From: Marinibium conchae | GTDB lineage: Bacteria; Pseudomonadota; Gammaproteobacteria; Enterobacterales; Alteromonadaceae | Assembly: GCF_015595035.1 (NCBI RefSeq) | Contig: NZ_JADNRN010000002.1 | Location: forward strand, 807,279 to 871,278 | Length of the DNA stretch: 64,000 nt | Reading direction: 5' to 3' | Part shown: piece after piece, positions 26,832 through 36,316 of the stretch | How the letters are laid out: each line of letters starts with the position of its first letter | Numbering within the stretch: position 1 is the stretch's first letter | The notes under the pieces: model-generated | Database searches by the model: none | Told to the model about the DNA's origin: nothing | What the model saw: only the letters and a program-made list of their open reading frames with translations | Program-made: the position numbers and the translations under genes

Positions 26832-28204
26832 AAGAATACTTGCACACTCAATAAAAGATAAGCGGCAATTGTAATTGCACCGACAAATAGCGCGTAGGGC
26901 ATTTGCGTTTTTACGTGCTCAAGTATGTCGCAGCCTGCAGCTAAGGACGACACGGCAGTAGTGTCTGAGATAGGCGAGCAGTGGTCGCCAAATATCCCGC
27001 CACCTAGAATAGCGGCTAATACCAGTGATGGCGGTAGCCCTAGGCTTGCTACCAATGGCATACCAATTGGAATGAGTATCGCAAAGGTTCCCCACGACGT
27101 TCCAGTAGTGAATGACATTATGGCACCAGCAATGAAAAGCATTGGCACTACAAGTATCAGAGGAAGGTGCTCACCAACAATACTCGATACAAATAGGCCT
27201 GTACCCAGTTCTTTCAAGCTCGCACCAAGCGCAATTGACAATAACACGATTGTGACCAGTGGAAGCAATTCCCCCATGCCATTAAAGCCAATTTTTAAAG
27301 ACTCTTGATGGTTAAAGCGCTTATTCCATAGTAATTGTAGGTAGGCAACTACACCGGCTAGAAAGGTGGCGTAGAGCACTGATTTACTGCCACTCCCCTG
27401 AGTTATATCGCCATTACCAGTAAGTAACATAAAAGCAAACATGCCAATAACCATGACCAATAGGGGCACAATCATAAATCTCGATTTAGTAGCGGGACTA
27501 GCGTCTATCTGGGTGTTAGTTGATTCGAGATTCTGTTCGGCCTCTTTCATCGGACCATGCACTTTGTCACTGATGATAGTATAGCCTACAACAACCAAGG
27601 TAAGCCATGCATAGATGTTGTAAGGTAAAGTGCCCCAAAGAACTGAAATGGCGTCTTGCTTAAGATCGTAAGTACTGATTAAAGCCAGAACATAGGCTCC
27701 CCATCCGTTAAGGAGGATGAGTATACAAATAGGAGCGCAAGTTGAATCTATAATATAGGCAAGTCGAGCTCTACTCATTTTATACTTGTCAAATAGGCCT
27801 CTTGCAAAGATACCGGCAGTCAGCACACTTAAGTTCGATTCAATAAAAATAGCCATACCTGTAAACATGGTGACGCCGCCGACACGTTTCTTGGAGTTCA
27901 CGAAGCCGCTGCCAATTAAACGATTTACTGTTGCGCTTACGCCACCAGAGTCGCGAATGAAGGCTAAAAGTGCACCAACCAGCAAGCTGAAAACAAGAAT
28001 ACGGGTTGTGCTGCCATTGCCTGCGGTAGTAATAATACGTTCTATTGTATTTATTGGGGTATTTAGCCAATGCGTTTGATTAGTAGTTATGGCGAGTAGC
28101 AGCTCGGAGCTAAGCACAGCCAACAATAGCGCTAAAATAACCTCTTTTTTCCAAAGTACAACGCTAATCGCTACCAGCGGTGGCAATATTGTGAGCCAAT
28201 CCAT
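26828..28204 (-). CDS. NhaC-family Na+/H+ antiporter-like transporter
   Basis: The 458-residue protein has about 11-12 hydrophobic segments. It contains the NhaC-type signature [19 protein letters not shown] near the C-terminus and [20 protein letters not shown]. These inner-membrane carriers exchange sodium for protons, or organic ions in some branches. ATG 28204 has AAGGTG 6 bases upstream. It starts 12 bases after the amidase gene on the same strand, so it may move a product of that operon; this is inference. Confidence 0.85.
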   Translation of the reverse strand: MDWLTILPPLVAISVVLWKKEVILALLLAVLSSELLLAITTNQTHWLNTPINTIERIITTAGNGSTTRILVFSLLVGALLAFIRDSGGVSATVNRLIGSGFVNSKKRVGGVTMFTGMAIFIESNLSVLTAGIFARGLFDKYKMSRARLAYIIDSTCAPICILILLNGWGAYVLALISTYDLKQDAISVLWGTLPYNIYAWLTLVVVGYTIISDKVHGPMKEAEQNLESTNTQIDASPATKSRFMIVPLLVMVIGMFAFMLLTGNGDITQGSGSKSVLYATFLAGVVAYLQLLWNKRFNHQESLKIGFNGMGELLPLVTIVLLSIALGASLKELGTGLFVSSIVGEHLPLILVVPMLFIAGAIMSFTTGTSWGTFAILIPIGMPLVASLGLPPSLVLAAILGGGIFGDHCSPISDTTAVSSLAAGCDILEHVKTQMPYALFVGAITIAAYLLLSVQVFF

Positions 28205-28216
28205 GTGTAACACCTT

Positions 28217-30844
28217 TTATTTTTTGTTATTTATTAATAAAGCTTCATAAATGAGGCCATGTAATTCGCCGAAGAACGTTTGCTCATTCAAACTTGCGTC
28301 TGAACCACTGTTGTCAGGTGCTAGCTGCCTTATTGAATGATGCTTATTGCTGAGTATGATAATCGCTAAGTCGTGCTTCGGATCAATAAGAACTGATGTG
28401 CCATTGGGGCTGGCATATCCAAAGCTTGCGTTACTCGCAAAGGGACCAAATTGCGCTGTCCGCTCTGCATTTCCGTAAAGTTGCCAGCCCAGGCCAAGCG
28501 TATTTGCACGCGCAGAAGCTGATGTGAATACTTGAAGGGTGCTGGGGGTGAATACTTCGATATTTCCGTATCCACCGCCATTCAATAGTACCTGCGCGAG
28601 TACAGCTAAGTCGTGAGTGTTTGAAAAAAGCCCTGAATGCCCTGAAACACCGCCCATGGCATAGAAAGCATTTGGGTTTTCGACTTCACCTTGCAAGGTG
28701 TACTCTCGCTGATTTGGGTAGCGAGTTGTGCCATTAGGCATTTGAGTTGCTGGCGCTGTGGCTGCAAATTGAGATTTTTCGAAGCCTTTTTTCAGTGGAC
28801 TGAAGAGCGTATGTTGCAATCCTAAAGCTTGGTAAATGTTGCTTTGCAGGTAATCATCCAGCGGCGCTGCACTGACTCTTTCTATTAACAGCCCTAGCAG
28901 CATAAGATTAATTTCACTCTCAGTTTGAGCGCTACCCAAAGGTGCGCTTGGTGCGACGGCTGTGAGCAATAAACGTTTGGTCTTGGCTGGATTCTGAGAA
29001 TAAAAGTAGGGACCATAATCGTTATCAGCGCGGTAAAAGTCGGGGGCTTCCCTAAAGCCAGATGTGTGCGCTAGTAAGTCTTTAACACTTATGGCTTCAC
29101 GATGCTTACCTTTAAATTCAGGTAGATAATAGTGCAAGGCCTTATTTAGGTCTATTTTACCTTCGCTCACAAGCTTCATTATCGCTAGGTTTGTTGCGAA
29201 GGCTTGTGTAGTTTCCCCCAGATCGAACATGTGTTGCTGAGTGAGTACTTCGCTGTTTGCAAGCAGCGCCCCATTGTCATCGAAACGGCGCGCGACACCA
29301 TAACTCTCATGTTTTATCAGCTTACCCTCGTGAACTACTGCTATGTTGATACCAGGAAATACAGGCAAGATACTTTGCTTGATATAGCTATCAACGCCGT
29401 CAAAAATCGCTTTATGCGAGCTTTGACTCTTGCCAAGAGCATTTACAGTAGGAAAGGGTATGCGAACATGTATGCTTGCATCTTGAGGTTTGATATTACG
29501 AATACTAAATATATTCACGCCATTTCTTGTGCGCTTGCCCAATGGCAAGCGATTAATGTCTTGGTTATTTATCGTACCAAGTTGGATTTTCTCGCCGTTA
29601 ATGTGAACATCGGCTGAAATTGCTGAGTCAGAGCTAAGGAATAGCTCACCTTGGCCCTCATAAGCTAGAAAGATCGCCTTATTTCGCAGCAGATTCGTCT
29701 GACCTTTAGCGTCCATCGCCTCATCCGGCTGATTGTAAAAGCTTTGATTTATCTGACCTTGCAGACCTTCCAGCACGTTGTTGACCGAGCTACTTTGTAA
29801 AGCTAGGTGATTTTGTGAGTTGTCTTCTTGCAGGCTCTCGGTTATGGCATCATTATCACCGATGGCATTACCACGAGCTCTTTGGCCAGCCGATAATTCA
29901 TCTTGGTAAAGCGAATAAATATTTTGATAGTGCAGTGGAAAATACTTATCAAGCAAGGCAAATACTGCCGCCGCACTTTGATTATTCAGTTCACCTGTAA
30001 CTTGCCAAGGTAAAAAGTGCATCTGAAAAGCCGAGAGCGTATCTATTGTTTCTTGATTATTGATACCGGTTACCGTGATGCCGTAGCCATAGCTCGACAG
30101 GGCTTTCTGTACTAGCGACAGACTAGGCGGCTGTTGATTAAACTCAAGCCAATGCCGTGTAAAACTTTCTTTGTCGTACCAAGCGCCAATGCCCTCTTGA
30201 TATAATCGATACCAAGGGAAACGCGGCCCGGGGTCGTTTTTGCGTGACGGCGCAACATCTGAGTGCCCAATGATAGCAGTAGGTGTAATATCCGGGTTGC
30301 GACTCAGTATGTCTTTAGTCAATTCAATCAGAGCTTGGATTTGTGCTTCTTCGAAATCAGGGAATGTGCACAAGTCGCGGTCTTTTTCAGCACCTAAAAT
30401 GCGTGGTGCTATCGAATCATCTGAGGCATCAATTACGGTTGCCTCTTCACAACTAGCTTGGTTGACTATTTCTATACCGATACTGTGATCGTTCAGGCCA
30501 GAACGTCCTTGCCAATAACTGACGCCTGCATGCCAGGCTCGTTCAGTTTCATCAACCAATTGAAATATCTTGATTTTTTTTTGATGGTACGTAGGGTCGT
30601 TTAATGCAGGGATGAGATAATGAGAACTCACGTTACCTTCGTTCACCAAAGCCTCTACCGACTGCTGAAAATCCACAGCAGTGAAATGCATTATCAGTGA
30701 TTTTACGCGATAACTGTAATTCTTCGAGGGCATCTGCTCAATCGCTGCTTTCTGCGATAGAGATTGACAACTGGCAAGCATTAGGCAAATGCCGAGCGTT
30801 GCGATGATAGTCAAAATGCGTGAAGTACTTACCTTATGTAGCAT
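28217..30844 (-). CDS. Lipoprotein N-acetylmuramoyl-L-alanine amidase fused to a degenerate beta-lactamase-like domain
   Basis: The 875-residue protein has a lipobox (IATLGICLMLASC). Amidase_2 (AmiD/AmpD type) follows at about residues 30-220 with zinc-site signs LIMHFTAVDF, NDHSIGIEIVN and IIGHSDVAPSRKNDPGP, then a peptidoglycan-binding-like stretch (about 235-310). From about residue 490 a class C beta-lactamase/YfeW-like domain is recognisable (DLLAHTSGFREAPDF). However, the SxxK position reads GETTQ (about 543-547), the third motif HTG reads YAS (about 810), and the YxN site is also not conserved. The amidase looks active and the second domain a pseudoenzyme. An anchored outer-membrane periplasmic location is predicted. 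ATG 30844 is preceded by AGGGA. Confidence 0.88.
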   Translation of the reverse strand: MLHKVSTSRILTIIATLGICLMLASCQSLSQKAAIEQMPSKNYSYRVKSLIMHFTAVDFQQSVEALVNEGNVSSHYLIPALNDPTYHQKKIKIFQLVDETERAWHAGVSYWQGRSGLNDHSIGIEIVNQASCEEATVIDASDDSIAPRILGAEKDRDLCTFPDFEEAQIQALIELTKDILSRNPDITPTAIIGHSDVAPSRKNDPGPRFPWYRLYQEGIGAWYDKESFTRHWLEFNQQPPSLSLVQKALSSYGYGITVTGINNQETIDTLSAFQMHFLPWQVTGELNNQSAAAVFALLDKYFPLHYQNIYSLYQDELSAGQRARGNAIGDNDAITESLQEDNSQNHLALQSSSVNNVLEGLQGQINQSFYNQPDEAMDAKGQTNLLRNKAIFLAYEGQGELFLSSDSAISADVHINGEKIQLGTINNQDINRLPLGKRTRNGVNIFSIRNIKPQDASIHVRIPFPTVNALGKSQSSHKAIFDGVDSYIKQSILPVFPGINIAVVHEGKLIKHESYGVARRFDDNGALLANSEVLTQQHMFDLGETTQAFATNLAIMKLVSEGKIDLNKALHYYLPEFKGKHREAISVKDLLAHTSGFREAPDFYRADNDYGPYFYSQNPAKTKRLLLTAVAPSAPLGSAQTESEINLMLLGLLIERVSAAPLDDYLQSNIYQALGLQHTLFSPLKKGFEKSQFAATAPATQMPNGTTRYPNQREYTLQGEVENPNAFYAMGGVSGHSGLFSNTHDLAVLAQVLLNGGGYGNIEVFTPSTLQVFTSASARANTLGLGWQLYGNAERTAQFGPFASNASFGYASPNGTSVLIDPKHDLAIIILSNKHHSIRQLAPDNSGSDASLNEQTFFGELHGLIYEALLINNKK

Positions 30845-30957
30845 CAATATTCCCTGTAATTCCCTTGCTGCGCATGAATGTTTTGGTTTGGCTCTGTTCT
30901 TATGCAAATATGCACGCTAAATCTAGCAAGGGCAGGGCTACTTAGCAAATAATAGGC

Positions 30958-32373
30958 TTAATTTCCCGGATGTTTAAAAAGCTCCTCGTCTTCTAAGTCT
31001 ATTAAGGTACCGTTGATTAAAGCATGGGTAATACGCTTGTCTTTCAAGAGTAATCCGTTTGCTTGCACATTTCGCAATAGTCGTTCGTCTTCATGCCACT
31101 CCTTCGGGTTACAAACAATGGGTAGGCCACTTACATTATTAATGAGCGAACTGTTGCCCACAAAATGATTTTGACCTTTCTTTAGAAGCGCTATATAGGA
31201 TGCTTTGTCTAAGTGAATTTCGTCTTCAACTAAGAGGGATTGACCTGCTTGAAACTCATATTCGCTAGCATCGAAGTCTCTCTCAGCGCCATAATTTCGC
31301 AAATCACCAATGTCGTATACAACCCTCGAATCGTCAAAGCGTGAAAGCTTTCTAATACCGAGGTCCACCCTATATGATTGCTTCAAATAAGAGTAAAGGG
31401 TAAGTTTTCGTAAAGCGAGGTCTACCCAAGCATTTTCTATATTATGCGGTATTGCTGTGTAGCCTTCAGGAGCGGATTGTTTTGCCTTAGGGAGCGTCTC
31501 ACATAAGTAGTTGCAGCTAAATACCAGTGCATACAAATTGGCAAGTCGAGCAAGTTGGCGATTTGGATCATTGGCGCAATACCCAGACTCGATGAGAATA
31601 GTGCTAATACCTTTGGCTGCAGTCTGTTCTCCAAAACATCGTTCAGAGTATTCATCGTCATATTTGGCGATATTCCCGCTCACTAATGGGTTTAAAGATT
31701 GCGTGAGCGCTGCTATAAGTTGCATGGCATTATAACGCGAGTGGTCTACGCTATTTTCAGCATTATAGGGAGGAGCCAAAAAAGCAATGCTCACAGGGCT
31801 AATCAGTTCGTTGGCATGATTAGCTTCCTTCGTTGTTACAGCATCTACAGCTTTGTGGCCATAGTAATCACATTGGTCATGTAAGTTAAATGCGTAGTCA
31901 GCTTTATTCACATCGATAAATTTATTTAGCAAGCGCCCCTCTGGTGTCTGCAAGTTCAATGCATCTCGATTAATATCAATGCCTTGAGCATTTTCTCGGG
32001 TGCCTTGAGCTGCGCCATCAGGGTTCACCATGGGAAGTATGTGCAAGGTGATTTTATTTGCCCAATCATCCTTTAACAACGACTGCTCGCTAGTGAGTAA
32101 GTTCAAGAAATCGAGCAAAGCAGCGGTTGCAGTCGCCTCATCGCCATGCATTTGGCTCCAAGCACAGATAGTAAGTGGGCCATGACCAATCGAGTATTGA
32201 GTAATATCTTGATTTAGAAATGAATGCCCGATAACGCCAGAGCGAAGCTTTTTCCTAGCGCTTAAATCAGCTAAATGTACTTGTATATCGTCGGGCCTTA
32301 GTATTTGTTTGTTGAGCTCAGGTAACTGATAATGTCGTAAATCGGTATATATAGAATTTTCGTCGGTTGCCAT
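30958..32373 (-). CDS. M14-family zinc carboxypeptidase-like protein
   Basis: The 471-residue protein has metal ligands in WSQMHGDEATATAALLDF (HxxE) and FNLHDQ, arginine and substrate residues in NPDGAAQGTRENAQGIDINR, and catalytic glutamate in STILIESGYC. No signal peptide is seen, so it should be cytoplasmic. Relatives include murein peptide amidase MpaA, which releases diaminopimelate from tripeptides; its position between murQ and an amidase favours such a use. I chose ATG 32373 (GAGGG five bases before) rather than a distant in-frame start. A C-terminal ~120-residue extension is of unknown function. Confidence 0.82.
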   Translation of the reverse strand: MATDENSIYTDLRHYQLPELNKQILRPDDIQVHLADLSARKKLRSGVIGHSFLNQDITQYSIGHGPLTICAWSQMHGDEATATAALLDFLNLLTSEQSLLKDDWANKITLHILPMVNPDGAAQGTRENAQGIDINRDALNLQTPEGRLLNKFIDVNKADYAFNLHDQCDYYGHKAVDAVTTKEANHANELISPVSIAFLAPPYNAENSVDHSRYNAMQLIAALTQSLNPLVSGNIAKYDDEYSERCFGEQTAAKGISTILIESGYCANDPNRQLARLANLYALVFSCNYLCETLPKAKQSAPEGYTAIPHNIENAWVDLALRKLTLYSYLKQSYRVDLGIRKLSRFDDSRVVYDIGDLRNYGAERDFDASEYEFQAGQSLLVEDEIHLDKASYIALLKKGQNHFVGNSSLINNVSGLPIVCNPKEWHEDERLLRNVQANGLLLKDKRITHALINGTLIDLEDEELFKHPGN

Positions 32374-32549
32374 CATTCCCTCTATATGAAGCCGCGAATT
32401 GTAATACCAATCTATGCTTTGCTTTTTTATTAAGCAAGTATAAATACGCAAAAAAGAGCACTTAATTTTACACAGTGCCACGTATGACTTTTTGTGTCGC
32501 TAAAGTCTTAGTCTATGAAAAATAGGGCTTTTTATACAGCTTCGAATTT

Positions 32550-33515
32550 TTAGCGCCTAAGCTTTACTTGCGCTAAGGCCTGTCTTAAAAAGCCATTTTC
32601 TTGTTTAAGTAAATTTTTACAGGTATCAATATCGCTATCTGTAAGGATGCTAAGAATTGCCAATTTCGCGTTATTGTCTGATTTTAAAAGTACTTGTTTA
32701 GCGAGCGTTACGTCGCAATCCGTTGCTTGCATTACAATGCTTTGCGCGCGAGCAACTAGTTTGTCGTTGGTGGCGTTTACATCAACCATAAGATTCCCGA
32801 AGCTCTTACCCATTTTAATCATGCTCGCCGTGCTGATCATATTTAATATGAGCTTTTGCGCTGTTCCCGATTTCATGCGAGTTGACCCGGTAAGTACCTC
32901 TGCACCAACATCAGCGACTATGCCTACTTTGGCGTGCTTTAATAGTTCTCCATTTGGACTACAGATTATACATGCTGTGTTGCAGCCTAGACTGTTGGCA
33001 TAGTCTATAGCACCAATTACGTAGGGTGTTCTGCCACTAGCCGCCAAACCAATCACGAGATCATCCTCACAAAGATTGATGCTAGCAAGATCGTTTGCGC
33101 CGGCTTGAGCATTATCCTCGGCGCCTTCCACCGCATGTATCAATGCCTTCTCGCCGCCAGCAAGCAGTCCAACAAAAATATTATCATCAACACTGAATGT
33201 TGGCCTACATTCAACAGCGTCTAAGATACCTAAGCGGCCGCTTGTTCCTGCACCTACATAAATCACTCGTGCATTTATTTGTAGTGACGTAACAGCAAGG
33301 TCGACAGTATTAGTGATGTCGGGGATGGCTTTTTCCACGGCCAAAGCAACCTTTGCATCCTCGCTGTTAATAAGTCTAAGCATCTCTTCTGTTGTCATTA
33401 AATCAATGTTATTCGACAGGTTATTTCGAGTTTCCGTACCAATTGCGCCTAGTTTATTCGGTGTTACGGCTGCAATTTGCGCTTTATCAATGGGGGTTTT
33501 CGCATACTTAGGCAT
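32550..33515 (-). CDS. murQ: N-acetylmuramic acid 6-phosphate etherase MurQ
   Basis: The 321-residue SIS-domain enzyme has GTETRNNLSNNIDLMTTEEM-like N-terminus, YVGAGTSGRLGILDAVE, and GSTRMKSGTAQKLILNM with the catalytic residues. It cleaves the lactyl ether of MurNAc-6-P to GlcNAc-6-P and D-lactate. AAGGATG precedes ATG 33515, inside the 3' end of the symporter gene (8-base overlap), so translation is coupled. It makes the key step of the recycling cluster. Confidence 0.95.
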   Translation of the reverse strand: MPKYAKTPIDKAQIAAVTPNKLGAIGTETRNNLSNNIDLMTTEEMLRLINSEDAKVALAVEKAIPDITNTVDLAVTSLQINARVIYVGAGTSGRLGILDAVECRPTFSVDDNIFVGLLAGGEKALIHAVEGAEDNAQAGANDLASINLCEDDLVIGLAASGRTPYVIGAIDYANSLGCNTACIICSPNGELLKHAKVGIVADVGAEVLTGSTRMKSGTAQKLILNMISTASMIKMGKSFGNLMVDVNATNDKLVARAQSIVMQATDCDVTLAKQVLLKSDNNAKLAILSILTDSDIDTCKNLLKQENGFLRQALAQVKLRR

Positions 33516-35124
33516 GAGACGCATCCTTTTTCGAGCTTGTGCTTTTCGCAGAGTCTGCATCAGAAGGAATACGCTTATTTCCTAGTAAACATATGCATGT
33601 AGCAACAGTACTTGCAATTAAGAGTTGCCATGAAAAACCGAGGCTAAAGTGATATTGCTCAGGAAGATAAATGGTCATAATGTAGGGTTGCATTAGAACA
33701 GGAATGAGAAAGCCGATAATCAGGGCAAAAAGTATTGATGTTGGTGAACCACGCTCGCTAAATAACGCAGTAAAATAGACACCCAATAAACCGCTATATG
33801 AAAATATCATCACGCTAAGAGCAAAAGCTAAAAGTGGCATATCACTGTGTTGCTGCCAATAAAAACACAATGCGGCCATTGCGCTTAAGCAAAGAGCAAC
33901 AATTATCATGCTGATTCTGCCAGCATAGACCATCTGCTCTTCACTCAAATGCTTACCCTTACGTTGCATGAGTCCTCGATAAATATCCTGCACGGCAACC
34001 GACGACATTGAGTTTAAGCCTGAGTTAAGAGTGGATAAGGCCGCCGCAATGATACCAATGGTAACAATAGCCTTGATCCCGTTGGGAAGGTCGGTAAGAA
34101 CGTAATACATAAATATTGTAACGGTTTGTCCAACAAACTCCGGTGTTGGTGCCTCGCCGTTTGCCACTGCGGCACTCATCAGGTCTGGGCGCTGGTAATA
34201 GACATACAGCAACATACCAATAATGACAAAAATAAGCACAACCGGTATCCCCATGATAATAGATGAGGTTAAGGCTTTGGTTGCTTGCTTTGAGTCTTTG
34301 CAGGTAAGCATGCGCTGGGTAACGTCCTGATCCATACCAAATGCTGCAATATTGAGTAGCACAAAGCCGGTGATGATTGACCAAAAGCCAAATACGCCCG
34401 AGGGTGAAAAGTCGAGTGAAAAGTTAATAAAGGTGAGCTTAGACGCCGAGCCATCGACAGGAGATTCAAGTGCAGCAATTATACTGCTCAAGTCTGCAGG
34501 AATACTGTAAAGCAGATAGCCTAGTACCAGTAAGGCAGCACTCACATACACCAAACACTGGATTACATCACTGTAAATAACCGTTTTAATACCACCGTAA
34601 GCTGTATATAGCAAACCAATTGTAGCGATAAGAATGATGGATATTATGACGCTAGATGCCTCAATATCACCAAATAAGATCATAGCGATGGCGATAGCAG
34701 CCATGTATAAACGAGCGCCACTGGCAAATAACCTTCCCATAAGATATACCAAGCCGGCTTGATATTTTGCACTGTCTCCAAAGCGCTGAGCCAGTAGCTC
34801 ATATACTGTATAAACTTTGTGCTGATAGAACTTCGGCATTAAGAACGCGGCAACAAAGAAGGCTGCAATGAAGCCAGCAATATTTGTAGCTAGGTAACTA
34901 AGATCACCACGATATCCTTGGTCTGGGCCACCCAAAAAAGTCGCTGCGCTTTGCGAGGTAGCCAGTACAGAAATGGCTACAACCCACATTGGCATTGACT
35001 TACCACCCAGGAAGTAGTCGTTTGCAGTAGCCGCTCGACGATTATAAATATAGCCGCTAACAATAAGGATTAGTGCGTAAGCTGCAAAAATGAGCCAATC
35101 TATTAATGAGAACTGGTCAATCAT
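33508..35124 (-). CDS. Sodium/solute symporter (SSS family), probable amino sugar carrier
   Basis: The 538-residue protein has about 13-14 transmembrane helices and the SSS pattern: NDYFLGGKSMPMWVVAISVLA, GIIAAALSTLNSGLNSMSS and DQDVTQRMLTCKDSKQA. It overlaps murQ, so N-acetylmuramate or a muropeptide sugar is a likely cargo (inference). Related symporters with MurQ and BadF-type kinases exist in marine bacteria. It starts at ATG 35124, about 110 bases from the divergent alr gene; promoters of both probably lie in that gap. Confidence 0.9.
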   Translation of the reverse strand: MIDQFSLIDWLIFAAYALILIVSGYIYNRRAATANDYFLGGKSMPMWVVAISVLATSQSAATFLGGPDQGYRGDLSYLATNIAGFIAAFFVAAFLMPKFYQHKVYTVYELLAQRFGDSAKYQAGLVYLMGRLFASGARLYMAAIAIAMILFGDIEASSVIISIILIATIGLLYTAYGGIKTVIYSDVIQCLVYVSAALLVLGYLLYSIPADLSSIIAALESPVDGSASKLTFINFSLDFSPSGVFGFWSIITGFVLLNIAAFGMDQDVTQRMLTCKDSKQATKALTSSIIMGIPVVLIFVIIGMLLYVYYQRPDLMSAAVANGEAPTPEFVGQTVTIFMYYVLTDLPNGIKAIVTIGIIAAALSTLNSGLNSMSSVAVQDIYRGLMQRKGKHLSEEQMVYAGRISMIIVALCLSAMAALCFYWQQHSDMPLLAFALSVMIFSYSGLLGVYFTALFSERGSPTSILFALIIGFLIPVLMQPYIMTIYLPEQYHFSLGFSWQLLIASTVATCICLLGNKRIPSDADSAKSTSSKKDASHA

Positions 35125-35236
35125 AGTAATGTTGTTATTTTTATTATCTATTTATGTGATTCATTAACCCATTATTCAGGGTGAAAAACAAGTCGCAATA
35201 GCTTAGTATCTTGACTTGAAAGAAAGGGAGTGATTT

Positions 35237-36316
35237 TTGGCCAGACAAACTCGAGCAATTATTAATTTGAGTGCTCTCGAAGACAATTATGAAGCGATGT
35301 GCGCGCATGCGCCGAACAGCAAGCAAGTCGTCGTTGTTAAGGCAAATGCTTACGGCAATGGCGCTGTGGAAGTTGCAAAAAAACTGGATGCTAAAGCCAG
35401 TATGTTTGCGGTCGCGTTTTTAGACGAAGTGTTTGAGCTAAGAGAGGCTGGCATTGAGTCCCCCATTCTTGTTTTGCAAGGGCCACATGAAGAACACGAA
35501 TGTGAGCTAACTAAGCATTTGAATGTAGTGTGGATGTTACATCTGGAACAACAACTCAATTGGGTAAACAAACGCATTGAAAACGGTGAGCTAACTGACG
35601 ACCGTCATTGGGTAAAATTCGACACGGGCATGCATAGACTAGGACTTCCGTGCGCAGAGTATGATGAGCTGGCCAAAGCTTATCCTCACATATTTTCTGC
35701 AAATACCGTTATAACAACGCATCTAGCGAGAGCTGACGAACCCGAGATTGACGATGCTTTAACGCGAACTCAATCATTTCTGACACTGATGGCAAATAGA
35801 CATCAACATTTCTCTATTGCTAACTCTGCTGGCAATATTGCCCTTCCCAGCGCTGCGCTAGATTATAACCGCATGGGTATCTCTTTGTACGGCAGCTCTC
35901 CATTTGAAAACAAACAAATTGTGCCGAATTTGAAAACCGTAATGACATTGGAGTCTCAGGTAATTGCCATCAGAGAGATTGATGAAGGTGAAGCTGTTGG
36001 CTACGGTGCTACATGGGTGGCGAAAAGAGCAAGTAGAATTGCAACCGTTGCACTGGGTTATGCTGATGGCTACCCTCGACACGCACCTTCAGGAACACCA
36101 GCTTATTTCGACGGGCATATCGCTAAACTGGTTGGTCGAGTTTCGATGGATATGCTTACCTTCGATGTTACCGATCTCGATACGGTTGAGGTAGGCACAC
36201 GAGTAGAATTGTGGGGTGAAAAACTCAATATTAATGATGTTGCTAAGTTTGTAGGTACAATAGCTTATGAGCTCATGACCCGCGTATCGGCAAGGGTTCC
36301 GAGAGTTTATCGTTAA
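35237..36316 (+). CDS. alr: Alanine racemase
   Basis: The 359-residue PLP enzyme has the lysine site VVVKANAYGNGAVEV, MGISLYGSSPF and the catalytic tyrosine region AVGYGATWVA, followed by ATVALGYADGYPR and GRVSMDMLTFDV. It interconverts L- and D-alanine for wall synthesis or recycling. It starts at TTG 35237 with AAAGGGAG just upstream; no ATG is possible in frame before the conserved core. The downstream kinase gene starts immediately after its stop codon. Confidence 0.93.
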   Translation: MARQTRAIINLSALEDNYEAMCAHAPNSKQVVVVKANAYGNGAVEVAKKLDAKASMFAVAFLDEVFELREAGIESPILVLQGPHEEHECELTKHLNVVWMLHLEQQLNWVNKRIENGELTDDRHWVKFDTGMHRLGLPCAEYDELAKAYPHIFSANTVITTHLARADEPEIDDALTRTQSFLTLMANRHQHFSIANSAGNIALPSAALDYNRMGISLYGSSPFENKQIVPNLKTVMTLESQVIAIREIDEGEAVGYGATWVAKRASRIATVALGYADGYPRHAPSGTPAYFDGHIAKLVGRVSMDMLTFDVTDLDTVEVGTRVELWGEKLNINDVAKFVGTIAYELMTRVSARVPRVYR

